NCBI GenBank assembly: GCA_002255925.1
Contig: NKIH01000003.1
Span: 186,001 to 250,000, forward strand
Reading direction: 5' to 3'
Length of the DNA: 64,000 bases
Origin: Burkholderiales bacterium PBB6
GTDB lineage: Bacteria; Pseudomonadota; Gammaproteobacteria; Burkholderiales; Burkholderiaceae_C
Numbering within the stretch: position 1 is the stretch's first letter; the number at the start of each line of letters is the position of its first letter. Below are positions 27,487-35,858 of this stretch, one piece after another. Made by a program: the position numbers and the translations under genes. The notes below the pieces were generated by a model. The model was not told the DNA's origin. It saw nothing but the letters and a program-made list of their open reading frames with translations, and searched no databases.

Positions 27487-28413
27487 TCAGTGGCTGCCGC
27501 GCAGGCGCTGAACGCCCAGCACGCCGGCCAGCACCACGGCGCCTGCCACGATGCCCACCACCGCATCAGCCAGCAAGCCGGCCACCCCATGCAACAGGGC
27601 GGGCACGGCCACCAGCAACGCTTCGATGCCGTGGTGCAGCCAGGGCCAACCGTGCACCAGAATGCCGCCGCCCACGAGGAACATGGCGGCCGTGCCGGCC
27701 ACGGCCAGCAACTTCATCAGCTTGGGCGCAGCACTCAGCAGCACCCGGCCGAGTGAGCGGCCCAGGCGCGTGCCAGCGCCCTCACCCGTTTGGCGGCAGA
27801 GGTAGAGGCCGGCGTCGTCCATCTTCACGATGCCCGCCACCAGGCCGTAAACGCCCACTGTCATCACCACGGCCACGAGCGTCAGCACGCCGGCTTGCGT
27901 CGACAAGGGCTGCGAAGCCACGGTGCCCAGCGCGATCGCGATGATCTCGGCCGACAAGATGAAGTCGGTGCGGATGGCGCCCTTGATCTTGTCGCTCTCC
28001 AGCGCCACCAGATCCACCTCCGGGTCGGCCAGGGCGCGGGTCAATTCCGCGTGGTGCGCGTCGTCCTCGTCCGCCGGATGCAACCAGCGGTGGGCCAGCT
28101 TTTCCACGCCTTCAAAACACAGGAAGGCGCCGCCCACCATCAACAGCGGCGTGATGAGCCAGGGCGCAAACGCGCTGATGAGCATGGCCGCGGGCACCAG
28201 GATGGCCTTGTTGACCAAGGAGCCCTTGCACACCGCCCACACCACCGGCAATTCACGGTCGGCCTGCACACCGGCCACCTGCTGGGCGTTCAGCGCCAGG
28301 TCATCACCCAGCACGCCGGCGGTCTTCTTCGCGGCCACTTTGGTGAGCAGGGCGACATCGTCCAGCACGGTGGCAATGTCATCGAGCAGGGCAAGAAGGC
28401 TGGCAGCGGCCAT
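27487..28413 (-). CDS. DUF808 (YedI-like) inner-membrane protein
   Basis: This 308-residue protein starts with AAASLLALLDDIATVLDDVAL at the ATG at 28413. It matches DUF808/YedI proteins, with the conserved AAKKTAGVLGDDLALNAQQ segment near residue 30. About five hydrophobic segments follow. The function of the family is unknown. The frame is open far upstream, but the conserved N terminus fixes the start. It converges on the tetronate operon and diverges from the S9 peptidase gene. Confidence 0.88.
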   Translation of the reverse strand: MAAASLLALLDDIATVLDDVALLTKVAAKKTAGVLGDDLALNAQQVAGVQADRELPVVWAVCKGSLVNKAILVPAAMLISAFAPWLITPLLMVGGAFLCFEGVEKLAHRWLHPADEDDAHHAELTRALADPEVDLVALESDKIKGAIRTDFILSAEIIAIALGTVASQPLSTQAGVLTLVAVVMTVGVYGLVAGIVKMDDAGLYLCRQTGEGAGTRLGRSLGRVLLSAAPKLMKLLAVAGTAAMFLVGGGILVHGWPWLHHGIEALLVAVPALLHGVAGLLADAVVGIVAGAVVLAGVLGVQRLRGSH

Positions 28414-28593
28414 GGGGCGGTCATTCAAGGCTGAGGATGGACCGCATGCTAACTGCCCTGACGCTCGCCAATGGCGAATCCCGACGGCATCAACGAGCGC
28501 TAAAGTGCACGCTCGGCTTGCGCGCGGCCTGAACACCCTCACGCCGCGCCGGCCGTACCTTTCATCCGCATCGCCAACGCCACAAGCCCTTCC

Positions 28594-30624
28594 ATGCGAC
28601 AACTTCTCGTCCTCAGCCTGGCCGTGATGGCCAGCGCGTGCAGCACCATCGCCGCGCCGCCCACTGCCACCACCGCGCCTGGCAACTCGCCAATCGCGCC
28701 GACCAGCGCGCTGATCCAGCCAAACGCCAACCTGCGCGCCGAGGGCATTCCACCCATCCCCGCTACGCTGGCAGCCACGTTGGCGAAGTACAACGATTTC
28801 CGCGGCCACAGCCTGGTCGACTGGCACCCGCAGCGCCGCGAAATGCTGGTGGCGCACCGCAAGCAAGGCGCCAGCACGGCACAGATCTACCGCCTGACCG
28901 GCCCGATGGCCGAGGCCGAGCAGCTCACCGACTTCGCCGACCCCGTCACCCGCGCCAGCTATGAGCCGAACGACGGCAGCTATGTGGTGTTCGAGCGCGC
29001 CAGCGGTGGCAACGAAGTGGCCCAGCTGTATCGGCTCGACTTGGCCACCCGTGCCGTGACACTGCTGTCAGACCCCGACCTGCGCCACAGCCTGCAAACC
29101 TGGACGCACGGCAAGCCGGCGCAGATGGTGTCCACGGCAGTACCGCTCGACCGCACCGCCACCGGCGGCACCCGTGCCGAAGTCAATACCACCATCTGGC
29201 TGACCGACCCGCTGCAGCCCGCCAGCCGCAAGCTGGTGGCCACGCTGCCCGGTGGCGGCTGGGGTGTGGACGCCCTGTCGGCCGACGACAGCACGCTGGC
29301 CCTGCAGCGTTATGTGTCGGCGAATGAATCAGAAGTGTTGCTGATGGACGTGGCCAGCGGCCAGCGCCGCCAGCTGCTGCCCGCCGCCGGCGACAAGACG
29401 CCCGCCGCCTATGACGCCGCCGGCTTCCTGCCGGACGGCAAGAGCCTGCTGGTGGTAACCGACCGCGACGGCGAATTCAAGGCCCTGAACAAGGTCGACT
29501 TGAGCACCGGCCAGCGCCAGCGCGTGGAGCCCCTGCTGGACTGGGACCTGAGCGTCGGCAGCCTCTCGAAAGACGGTCGGCTGGCCGCGCTGCGCAGCAA
29601 CGAAGACGGCCTCGGCCGCCTGCGCCTGCTCGACACCCGCACGCTGAAGGAGCTGCCCGCCCCCACCTTGCCCTCCGGTGCCGCCGGTGGCGCGCTGTTC
29701 CGACGTGGCAGCCAGGAGCTGGGCTTCGCAGTGAACAGCAGCGCCGGCCCCGGCCAGGTGTTCAGCCTCGACGCCGCCACCGGCCAGGCCGTGCAATGGA
29801 CCCGCGCCAGCGCCGCCCCCGGCATCGACCCCAGCCGCTTCGCGCCGCAGCAGGTGGTGCGCTGGACGAGCTTTGACGGCCGCCAGATTTCCGGCCTGCT
29901 GAGCCAGCCACCGGCCCGTTTCACCGGCAAGCGCCCGGTCTTCATCGACATCCACGGTGGCCCTGAAGGCCAGTCCAGCATCGGCTTCATGGGCCGCATG
30001 AACTACCTGCTCGAAGAGCTGGGCGTGGCCATCATCCGGCCGAACGTGCGCGGCTCGACCGGCTACGGCAAGACCTTCCTCGCGCTGGACAACGGCTTCA
30101 AGCGCGAAGACTCGGTGAAGGACATCGGCGCCCTGCTCGACTGGATCAAGACCCAGCCGCAGCTGGACGCTGACCGCGTGCTGGTGAGCGGTGGCAGCTA
30201 CGGCGGCTACATGAGCCTGGCCGTGGCCACCCACTACAGCGACCGCATCGCCGGCGCGATCGACGTGGTGGGCATCTCGCACTTCGTCACCTTCCTGAAC
30301 AACACCGAAAGCTACCGCCGTGACCTGCGCCGCGTGGAATACGGCGATGAGCGTGACCCCGCGATGCGCGCCTTCCAGGAACGCATCTCGCCGCTGACGA
30401 ATGCCGGCAAGATCACCAAGCCGCTGTTCGTGGTGCAGGGCCGGAACGACCCGCGCGTACCGTGGACGGAAGCCGACCAGATCGTGCAGAAGGTGCGCGC
30501 CAACGGCACGCCGGTCTGGTACCTGCTGGCAGAAAACGAAGGCCACGGCTTTGCCCGCAAGGAAAACGCCGACTTCCAGTTCTACGCCACGGTAATGTTC
30601 ATCCAGCAGACGCTGAAGCCGTGA
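28594..30624 (+). CDS. Lipoprotein S9-family peptidase
   Basis: This 676-residue serine peptidase has a lipoprotein signal ending in VMASAC, so it is anchored to a membrane and faces the periplasm or surface. Residues about 60-420 form a beta-propeller of PD40-like repeats, and the C-terminal 250 residues form an alpha/beta-hydrolase domain. The triad is visible: Ser535 in GGSYGGYMS, Asp in VQGRNDPRVP and His in NEGHGF. The order matches S9 dipeptidyl or acylaminoacyl peptidases, which degrade oligopeptides. The stop overlaps the GTG start of the next lipoprotein gene by four bases, so the two are coupled. Confidence 0.92.
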   Translation: MRQLLVLSLAVMASACSTIAAPPTATTAPGNSPIAPTSALIQPNANLRAEGIPPIPATLAATLAKYNDFRGHSLVDWHPQRREMLVAHRKQGASTAQIYRLTGPMAEAEQLTDFADPVTRASYEPNDGSYVVFERASGGNEVAQLYRLDLATRAVTLLSDPDLRHSLQTWTHGKPAQMVSTAVPLDRTATGGTRAEVNTTIWLTDPLQPASRKLVATLPGGGWGVDALSADDSTLALQRYVSANESEVLLMDVASGQRRQLLPAAGDKTPAAYDAAGFLPDGKSLLVVTDRDGEFKALNKVDLSTGQRQRVEPLLDWDLSVGSLSKDGRLAALRSNEDGLGRLRLLDTRTLKELPAPTLPSGAAGGALFRRGSQELGFAVNSSAGPGQVFSLDAATGQAVQWTRASAAPGIDPSRFAPQQVVRWTSFDGRQISGLLSQPPARFTGKRPVFIDIHGGPEGQSSIGFMGRMNYLLEELGVAIIRPNVRGSTGYGKTFLALDNGFKREDSVKDIGALLDWIKTQPQLDADRVLVSGGSYGGYMSLAVATHYSDRIAGAIDVVGISHFVTFLNNTESYRRDLRRVEYGDERDPAMRAFQERISPLTNAGKITKPLFVVQGRNDPRVPWTEADQIVQKVRANGTPVWYLLAENEGHGFARKENADFQFYATVMFIQQTLKP

Positions 30625-32060
30625 ACTTGAGCCTGGGCCGGCGGGGCTTGCTGCGCCGGCTCTCGTCGGTGGCGGTGGTGGCGGGGCTGATGTTGGGGCT
30701 GGCCGCGTGCCAGCCCGCAGCGCCACATGCCACCGTGGATGTGGCCGCGTCTGCCAGCCAGGCCGTGGCGCCACAGGCCAGCAGCGGGGCGGCATCAGCT
30801 CCCCTGCCGCTGGCCACTCGGCATGCCGCAGCGCTGGAATTGCTGCAGCACCACCGCGGCGTGCTCTCAGGCACCCTGAACGGCCAGGCCGCCTGGTTGT
30901 GGATCAGCGACGGCGCCACGCTGCGCCGCGGCGATGAGGCGGTGACGCTGCCCCGCATGGTGCTGTACCGCGCGGCCCTTGCCGGGCAACCCGGCGTCAT
31001 GGTCGAAGTGATGGTCGAGGTGATGCCCCGCGCAGGCAGCGCCGCAGACGGCTGGCCGCTGTGCCCGCTGTTCACCGGCACCGGTGCGGAAGGCGCCACC
31101 ACCGACTGCGAAGCCGCAAGCACCCTGTTGCTGCCAGAAGGCCCGGTGCCCGCGCAGCCCGGCGGCGCACTGGAAGTGCGGCTTTCTGCAGCCGGCACCG
31201 CGATGCCAGCGCGCTTCGTCCACACACCGCCACCAGCGAACCCGCCGAAGGATGAGCGCGACCTGTTTGATGCCGCCCTGGCCAGCGACGCCCGCCCGCA
31301 AGGCGAGGTTCAGCAACGCGGCCAGACCCGTTGGCGACCTATGAAGCACGCCGTCAGTGGCGTCGAGTGGGACCGCGTGATCGCCACCGCTGAACCCGCC
31401 ACCCTGGCCGAGATCCAGCGGCAAGTCGACCGCCGCGCCGCCAGCCTCGTCGGCGAAGCCCTTGAAAACCAGGCCTCGGGCCGCGACGCCCAGGCCCGCT
31501 TTCGGGTGCGCTACGCCAGCACGCGCTGGCTGGTGATGGAAGCCGCGCAAAGCGCCGTGGGCGCCACCAGCCGCGCAGGCTTTGAGAGCCACCCCGTGTG
31601 GGACCTGGCCAGCGGCAAGCCGGTGCGTTTTGCCGACGGCTTCCGGTACGCCACGCTCAAGCGCCTGGACGGCAGCATCGCGCTTGACCTCGGCAACGCA
31701 CCCGCACCTGGTGCTGACGCCGACCGCGGGCTGCTGGGTGCCACGCTGCGAGCGCTGGGGCCTCGACGCGAAGGGCGCTGCCTGCAGCGCTGGTTGCAGG
31801 CCCACGGCTGCGTGCTGCCCGGCCGCTGCGAGGCCCTGCCCGCCGTGCCACATGACCTGGTGGCCTTCCCGACGGACGATGGCCTGGCGCTGCAGTTCAA
31901 CCACGCAGGCATCGAGCGTGAAGCCCAGCAGACCAGCCGCCCCTTGCCGCCCGAGCTCACCGGCCCGAGCTGGAGCAACTGCGTGGAAGACCAGGTGCTG
32001 GTGCCCTGGCCGCAGGCCCTGCAGGCGCGCCGCAGCGACAGCCGGATCGAGCTGCCCTGA
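30621..32060 (+). CDS. Lipoprotein of unknown function coupled to the S9 peptidase
   Basis: This 479-residue protein starts with GTG in the preceding stop (GTGA overlap). It has a lipoprotein signal with lipobox LAAC near residue 30, followed by an Ala/Ser-rich spacer. I recognise no domain with certainty. The C-terminal third resembles the DUF3298 region of RsiV-like proteins: a VWDLASGKPVRFADGFR segment near residue 340, then LVAFPTDDGLALQFNHAGI and a closing VPW. That suggests a periplasmic ligand or inhibitor-binding role, as inference only. Residues about 127-134 are a tandem repeat (MVEVMVEV) from a 12-bp duplication. Confidence 0.75.
   Translation: MNLSLGRRGLLRRLSSVAVVAGLMLGLAACQPAAPHATVDVAASASQAVAPQASSGAASAPLPLATRHAAALELLQHHRGVLSGTLNGQAAWLWISDGATLRRGDEAVTLPRMVLYRAALAGQPGVMVEVMVEVMPRAGSAADGWPLCPLFTGTGAEGATTDCEAASTLLLPEGPVPAQPGGALEVRLSAAGTAMPARFVHTPPPANPPKDERDLFDAALASDARPQGEVQQRGQTRWRPMKHAVSGVEWDRVIATAEPATLAEIQRQVDRRAASLVGEALENQASGRDAQARFRVRYASTRWLVMEAAQSAVGATSRAGFESHPVWDLASGKPVRFADGFRYATLKRLDGSIALDLGNAPAPGADADRGLLGATLRALGPRREGRCLQRWLQAHGCVLPGRCEALPAVPHDLVAFPTDDGLALQFNHAGIEREAQQTSRPLPPELTGPSWSNCVEDQVLVPWPQALQARRSDSRIELP
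30999..31022 (+). repeat. 12-bp in-frame tandem duplication
   Basis: ATGGTCGAAGTG is followed directly by ATGGTCGAGGTG, differing at one base. It adds four residues inside the lipoprotein and keeps the frame. Confidence 0.85.
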
Positions 32061-32133
32061 GCGGCCTTGACCGGCGCCATGGCGGCTGCCCGCCGCCGTA
32101 ACCCCCGTGTAACCACCGACGCGCTTTGAGGGC

Positions 32134-32157
32134 GTTTGTGGGGGTTTGTGGGGGTTT
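32134..32157 (+). repeat. Tandem GTTTGTGGGG repeats upstream of the hydrolase gene
   Basis: GTTTGTGGGG occurs at 32134-32143 and 32144-32153, and GTTT begins a third partial copy. With G runs on one strand it might form an unusual structure or bind a regulator. It lies about 80 nt before the ATG of the secreted hydrolase-like gene. Confidence 0.75.
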
Positions 32158-32237
32158 CTCCTGTGCGATTTGTCACAACTCCAAACTAACGTGCGCGTCG
32201 ACCCACCCCGACAAACACCCACCTGGAGACGACAAAC

Positions 32238-33125
32238 ATGCAATTGCGAGTCAAGCATCTGGTACTGACACTGCTGGCCGCGGCCGGCCTGGCAGCGGCG
32301 GTGGCACAAGCCACGAATTTCTCACTCTGGATCAACGGCCGCACCGGCGGCGGGCAACTCGGCAACCATGCCGACTTCACCTACTGGGGCCCCTCTTCGG
32401 CCAACGGCGGCGTGAACAAGAAGTCGGTGAACTGGGACGGCTACAACCACATCTCCGACCAGAACTACCTGGTGCGCGACGCCCTCGACTGCTACTGCAC
32501 CGGCACCAACTGGTGCTACGTGGCCGCACATTCGGCCGGCGACTTGATGATCGGCTACACGCTGGCCATGTATGGCGGCAGCACGCGCTACAAGAAGACC
32601 CCGACGCCGAACAGCGGCGGCAGCTGCAGCAACAGCGACGGCACCACGCAGACCGGCTGGAACATCAAGTGGGTGGACATTGCGGCAGGTGCCGGTGGTG
32701 GCTCGGAGCTGTCGAACGCCGGCAGCTGGGCGCTGAGTGAGCCGCTGGTGTCTGACCTGAAGACCACCACGGCCCGCGCCATGTACGACCACAACAACAC
32801 CCGTGGCAAGTGGTTCTACATGTACGCCGGCGCCAGCGGCACGGCCTACTCCTTCATCCTGCCGGGGCAGGACGACGAAGCCGTGGCCTACCACTCCAGT
32901 GGCGGCGTGGCCGGCACGGGTGGCTCGGCGCTGTGCAACCCGTCTGACTGGCTGTGCAACGACCTCAAGCTGGGCACGGCCGCCAACGAAGGTGGCAGCA
33001 CGAAGTGGAGCAACCACTCGGTCGCCTTCCGTGACGATAACGAGGCCTACAACCACTACACCAACAACAACTGGGCAGGTGTCGTGTCCCTCGTTCGCAA
33101 GGACATGGAGCTGAACGCCAAGTGA
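32238..33125 (+). CDS. Secreted alpha/beta-hydrolase-like protein (putative esterase/lipase)
   Basis: This 295-residue protein has a signal peptide cleaved near residue 25 (AVAQATN). The mature part contains six cysteines that could form disulfides. YVAAHSAGDLMIGY near residue 100 looks like a lipase nucleophile elbow with Ala in place of the first Gly, Ser being the nucleophile. LPGQDDEAVAYHSS near residue 215 resembles the acid-residue region of lipases, and WSNHSVAF near residue 255 could supply the histidine. I cannot assign a named family. The stop overlaps the start of the next gene by four bases, which ties it to a membrane-anchored partner. Enzymatic activity is inferred. Confidence 0.7.
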   Translation: MQLRVKHLVLTLLAAAGLAAAVAQATNFSLWINGRTGGGQLGNHADFTYWGPSSANGGVNKKSVNWDGYNHISDQNYLVRDALDCYCTGTNWCYVAAHSAGDLMIGYTLAMYGGSTRYKKTPTPNSGGSCSNSDGTTQTGWNIKWVDIAAGAGGGSELSNAGSWALSEPLVSDLKTTTARAMYDHNNTRGKWFYMYAGASGTAYSFILPGQDDEAVAYHSSGGVAGTGGSALCNPSDWLCNDLKLGTAANEGGSTKWSNHSVAFRDDNEAYNHYTNNNWAGVVSLVRKDMELNAK

Positions 33126-34342
33126 AGCCCCTGCGCGCAGGCCTGCTGGTGGTGGCAGCCGTGGCGCTGGTGGGCCGCTGGTGGCTGGGTGCCGATGCGT
33201 CGGCCGACACCGCGGCCGCGCCTGCCGCAGCCGCTTCCGCCCCCGCGCTGTTGCCTGACAGCGCGGTGGGCGGTTTCACGAAGTCATCGGGTGCCGGCCC
33301 GCGTGTGCCGGCTGACCCGGCCGCCCGCGCCGCCGAGCGCGCCCTGTGGCAAGCCCGTCTGCAGCGGGCCACCCAGGTGCGCGACGCCTACCGCGACGCC
33401 ACGCGCTACCCGCACGATTCACGTCCGCTGCGTGAGCACCCGGACCAGATCTATCCGAACCGGCCAATCACGGAAGAAGCGCCGCTGCGGCTGGCGGGCA
33501 AGGAAGGCAACAACAACATCCGCCTGCGCACCTGGCAAGACAAGGTGCACCTGGCCGCCGGCGAAAGCGCCAAGCTGGCCGTGAGCGCCGTCGACGTCAA
33601 CGGGCAGGTGCTGCCCCTGGTGGTGCAACGCGCGGTACTGCACCAAGGCGCCACGGGCCAGAACGGCAGCACGATGCCGGAAGTGAATGTGGCCTTCCAC
33701 GACGACGGCACTGGCGGCGACGAGGCCGCCGGCGACGGCATCTGGACCACCACCGTGCAGCCGGCCAACCAGGGCTTTGCCGAGCTGGCTGGCGTGCTGC
33801 GGCTGTCGGTGGCGCTGCAATCGGGCGAGCAACCGGGCTTCGTCTACTTCGACATGATCAGCAGCCCGGACGCGCCCGCCAAATGGACGGGCCGCCCGCG
33901 TGAGGCCATGGCCAATGGCAGCCTGCAACTGCAACTGCCGCTGGAGGTGCGCACTGCCGGCCGCTACGTGGTGACTGGCCGCGTGGACGACGCCAACGGC
34001 AAGCCGGTGGCACTGGTCAGCTTCAACGACGAACTCGGCAGCGGCAACCAGACGGTCAGCCTGCCGCTGTTCGGCAAACTGGTGCGAGACCTGCAGCCCA
34101 GCTTTCCGCTGACGCTGCGCGACGTCGACGCCTTCCTGCTGCGCGCCGACACCTTCCCCGACCGCTCGATGCTGCCGCGCCGCGTGGGCCGGGTGCTGCA
34201 AACCAGGAGCTACCCGCTCACCGCGTTTTCAGACGCGGAATGGCAGAGCGAAGAGCGCAGCCGGCACCTGACGGAGTACGACAAGGACGTGGCGCAGGCC
34301 CAGTCCCGTCTGGAGCAACTGGCCCCGCCTGCTCAGCCCTGA
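33122..34342 (+). CDS. Membrane-anchored periplasmic partner protein with choice-of-anchor-X-like domain
   Basis: This 406-residue protein starts with GTG inside the stop of the hydrolase gene. A single N-terminal hydrophobic segment (residues 6-22) without a clear cleavage site suggests an inner-membrane anchor. An Ala/Pro-rich spacer and a charged helix follow. Around residue 195, NVAFHDDGTGGDEAAGDGIW is an aspartate-rich loop of the kind seen in choice-of-anchor-X beta domains, possibly calcium binding. The rest is predicted beta-rich. Anchor, Ala-rich spacer and coupling to a secreted hydrolase mirror lipase-specific foldases. Their RxxFDY signature is absent, so the relation is functional analogy at best. 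Confidence 0.7.
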   Translation: MKPLRAGLLVVAAVALVGRWWLGADASADTAAAPAAAASAPALLPDSAVGGFTKSSGAGPRVPADPAARAAERALWQARLQRATQVRDAYRDATRYPHDSRPLREHPDQIYPNRPITEEAPLRLAGKEGNNNIRLRTWQDKVHLAAGESAKLAVSAVDVNGQVLPLVVQRAVLHQGATGQNGSTMPEVNVAFHDDGTGGDEAAGDGIWTTTVQPANQGFAELAGVLRLSVALQSGEQPGFVYFDMISSPDAPAKWTGRPREAMANGSLQLQLPLEVRTAGRYVVTGRVDDANGKPVALVSFNDELGSGNQTVSLPLFGKLVRDLQPSFPLTLRDVDAFLLRADTFPDRSMLPRRVGRVLQTRSYPLTAFSDAEWQSEERSRHLTEYDKDVAQAQSRLEQLAPPAQP

Positions 34343-34354
34343 TCCGGCCCCCGA

Positions 34355-35536
34355 TCAATCCGCCGAGGCTTCCGCCCGCTGCCGCCGCCGAGCGCTCTTG
34401 CTGCGCAGCTTCCACTCGGCCAGCAAGGCACGCCGCCCCAGCCAGTCCATCTCCTGACGCTGCGCTTCGCGGTGCAGCTTGTGCCAGCTGCCCAGGCGGC
34501 TGGGCGCGAGCGATTCGCGCACCGCGCAACCAGGCTCGCTGCCGTGGCGGCAATTGCGGAACTGGCAGGCGCTGGCCAAGGCTTGCACATCATCAAACGC
34601 CTGCTCCAGATCAGACGCGGCTGCATCCAGCTGCAGGCTGCGCAAGCCCGGTGTGTCGATCAGGCATGCCCCGCCGGCGCAGCGGAACAAGGCGCGGCCG
34701 GTGCTGGTGTGGCGCCCTTCGCCGTCACTCGGCCGCACCTCGCCCACCGGCAGTTGGGCGGGGTCGCCGCCGAGGGCGGTCAGGGTATTGGCAAGGGTTG
34801 ATTTGCCAGCGCCGCTGGGCCCGACCAGGGCCAGCGTCAGCCCGGGCTTGAGCCACGGTGACAGTTGCTCCAGCACCTCCGGCCCACGGCCATCGAGCAG
34901 GCGGATGGGCACCGGGCAGTTGCCATCGGTTGAGCCTGGCGTGACGCTACCAGGGGCACTCACCGACCAGTGGCGCTCAAGCGCCGCCACTGGCGAAAGC
35001 GCCATCGGACTGCGCGCCAGCAGGTCGGCCTTGGTGAGCACCACCACCGGGCTGGTATGGGCCAGACGGGCCAGCGCCAGCCAGCGATCAGCCCAGCGCA
35101 GCGACATCGGGCGATCAGCCGCCAGCACCAGCAGCGCCACGTCCACATGGCTGACCAGACGCTGGCGATGGCCCGCAGGCACGCGCCGCGTCATGGCGTT
35201 CAGGGGTGGCAGTCGGCGCGTCACCTGCCAGGCGGGCAGCTCACCACCAGCAACAGCACCGGCCACTGAAACATCACCAACGGCGGGTGGCAGCGCCAGC
35301 ACCCAGTCGCCCACCACCAATTGGTCACGGGCGGCCTGCAGGCTGGCCATCAGGCTGGGCCAGGCCCAGGCGGCGCGCTCTTGCTGGCCGTCATGCAGCA
35401 GCAGCTGGTGGCGCGACACGGCCACCACGCGCAACAGTTGTTCATCGGCCTGCGGTGCCAGGGCCAGGCAAGCCTGCACCACGCGCGGCGTCAGGCCAAT
35501 CGTCCGCAGCGCGGACAAGGTGTCAAAAGTGTTCAT
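34355..35536 (-). CDS. rsgA: Ribosome small subunit-dependent GTPase A
   Basis: This 393-residue circularly permuted GTPase assists 30S subunit maturation. The motif order is G4 (VLTKADLL), G1 (VGPSGAGKSTLANTL) and G3 (DTPGLRSL). The zinc knuckle CQFRNCRHGSEPGC (Cys-x4-Cys-x-His-x5-Cys) and basic C-terminal helix follow. The N-terminal OB-fold is the least conserved part. ATG at 35536 is chosen; a GTG at 35668 would add 44 residues but sits in an RNA hairpin. No strong ribosome binding site precedes it, whereas a short upstream ORF has one. The protein is longer and more divergent than usual betaproteobacterial RsgA. Confidence 0.9.
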   Translation of the reverse strand: MNTFDTLSALRTIGLTPRVVQACLALAPQADEQLLRVVAVSRHQLLLHDGQQERAAWAWPSLMASLQAARDQLVVGDWVLALPPAVGDVSVAGAVAGGELPAWQVTRRLPPLNAMTRRVPAGHRQRLVSHVDVALLVLAADRPMSLRWADRWLALARLAHTSPVVVLTKADLLARSPMALSPVAALERHWSVSAPGSVTPGSTDGNCPVPIRLLDGRGPEVLEQLSPWLKPGLTLALVGPSGAGKSTLANTLTALGGDPAQLPVGEVRPSDGEGRHTSTGRALFRCAGGACLIDTPGLRSLQLDAAASDLEQAFDDVQALASACQFRNCRHGSEPGCAVRESLAPSRLGSWHKLHREAQRQEMDWLGRRALLAEWKLRSKSARRRQRAEASAD

Positions 35537-35858
35537 TCGGAAGTCGTCTGTCAGCCGGTGCAGCCGCGGAGACACGGACGCACCCGAGCGGCCATGTCTG
35601 GCCGGCGCAAGAAGGGCTGGAGACGCGGCGCGCGGAGTGGCGCCGGCAGATAGGGCCGTGCTGCGCACCGGTACCGGTTCACGGTACGGCGCCAGTACGG
35701 CGAGCCGGTGTCAGGCGCGCGAAGCGGCCAGCCAGAGGGTGGGGTTCAGGGCTTGAATCATGGCGAGCTCCTTTCCGAATCAGGGCAAGTGGCTTGCCCG
35801 GGGCGCGGCTTGAGGCCAAACCGCGCCGTGGCAGTGTCTGACTGAATTCCGTGTGGTG
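35537..35858 (-). promoter_or_regulatory. Structured rsgA leader region
   Basis: These 322 bases between rsgA and the response regulator gene hold a 16-codon ORF with a strong ribosome binding site and several inverted repeats. GGGCAAG/CTTGCCC at 35783-35799 and GGCGCGG/CCGCGCC at 35802-35827 lie before the ORF. CACCGG/CCGGTG enclosing two smaller hairpins at 35666-35710 starts directly after its stop codon. The layout resembles an attenuator or leader-peptide switch. No poly-T tract is visible. Confidence 0.55.
35711..35761 (-). CDS. Putative 16-residue leader peptide upstream of rsgA
   Basis: The ORF reads MIQALNPTLWLAASRA. AAAGGAG lies 6 nt before its ATG, the best ribosome binding site in this part of the window. 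The stop codon is immediately followed by the first strand of a 6-bp stem that encloses two further hairpins. A ribosome on the ORF would disrupt that stem, so translation could control the downstream rsgA mRNA. It might instead be a functional small protein. No homologue is known to me. Confidence 0.5.
   Translation of the reverse strand: MIQALNPTLWLAASRA

Noticed and set aside
29329-32309. Two long minus-strand frames opposite the S9 peptidase and lipoprotein genes
   Set aside because: Both are shadows with repetitive His/Gln/Ala composition. The plus-strand genes have signal peptides and motifs.
32238-34342. Calling the second protein a lipase foldase (Lif)
   Set aside because: The RxxFDY signature of that family is missing. 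I kept only the analogy in gene order and topology.
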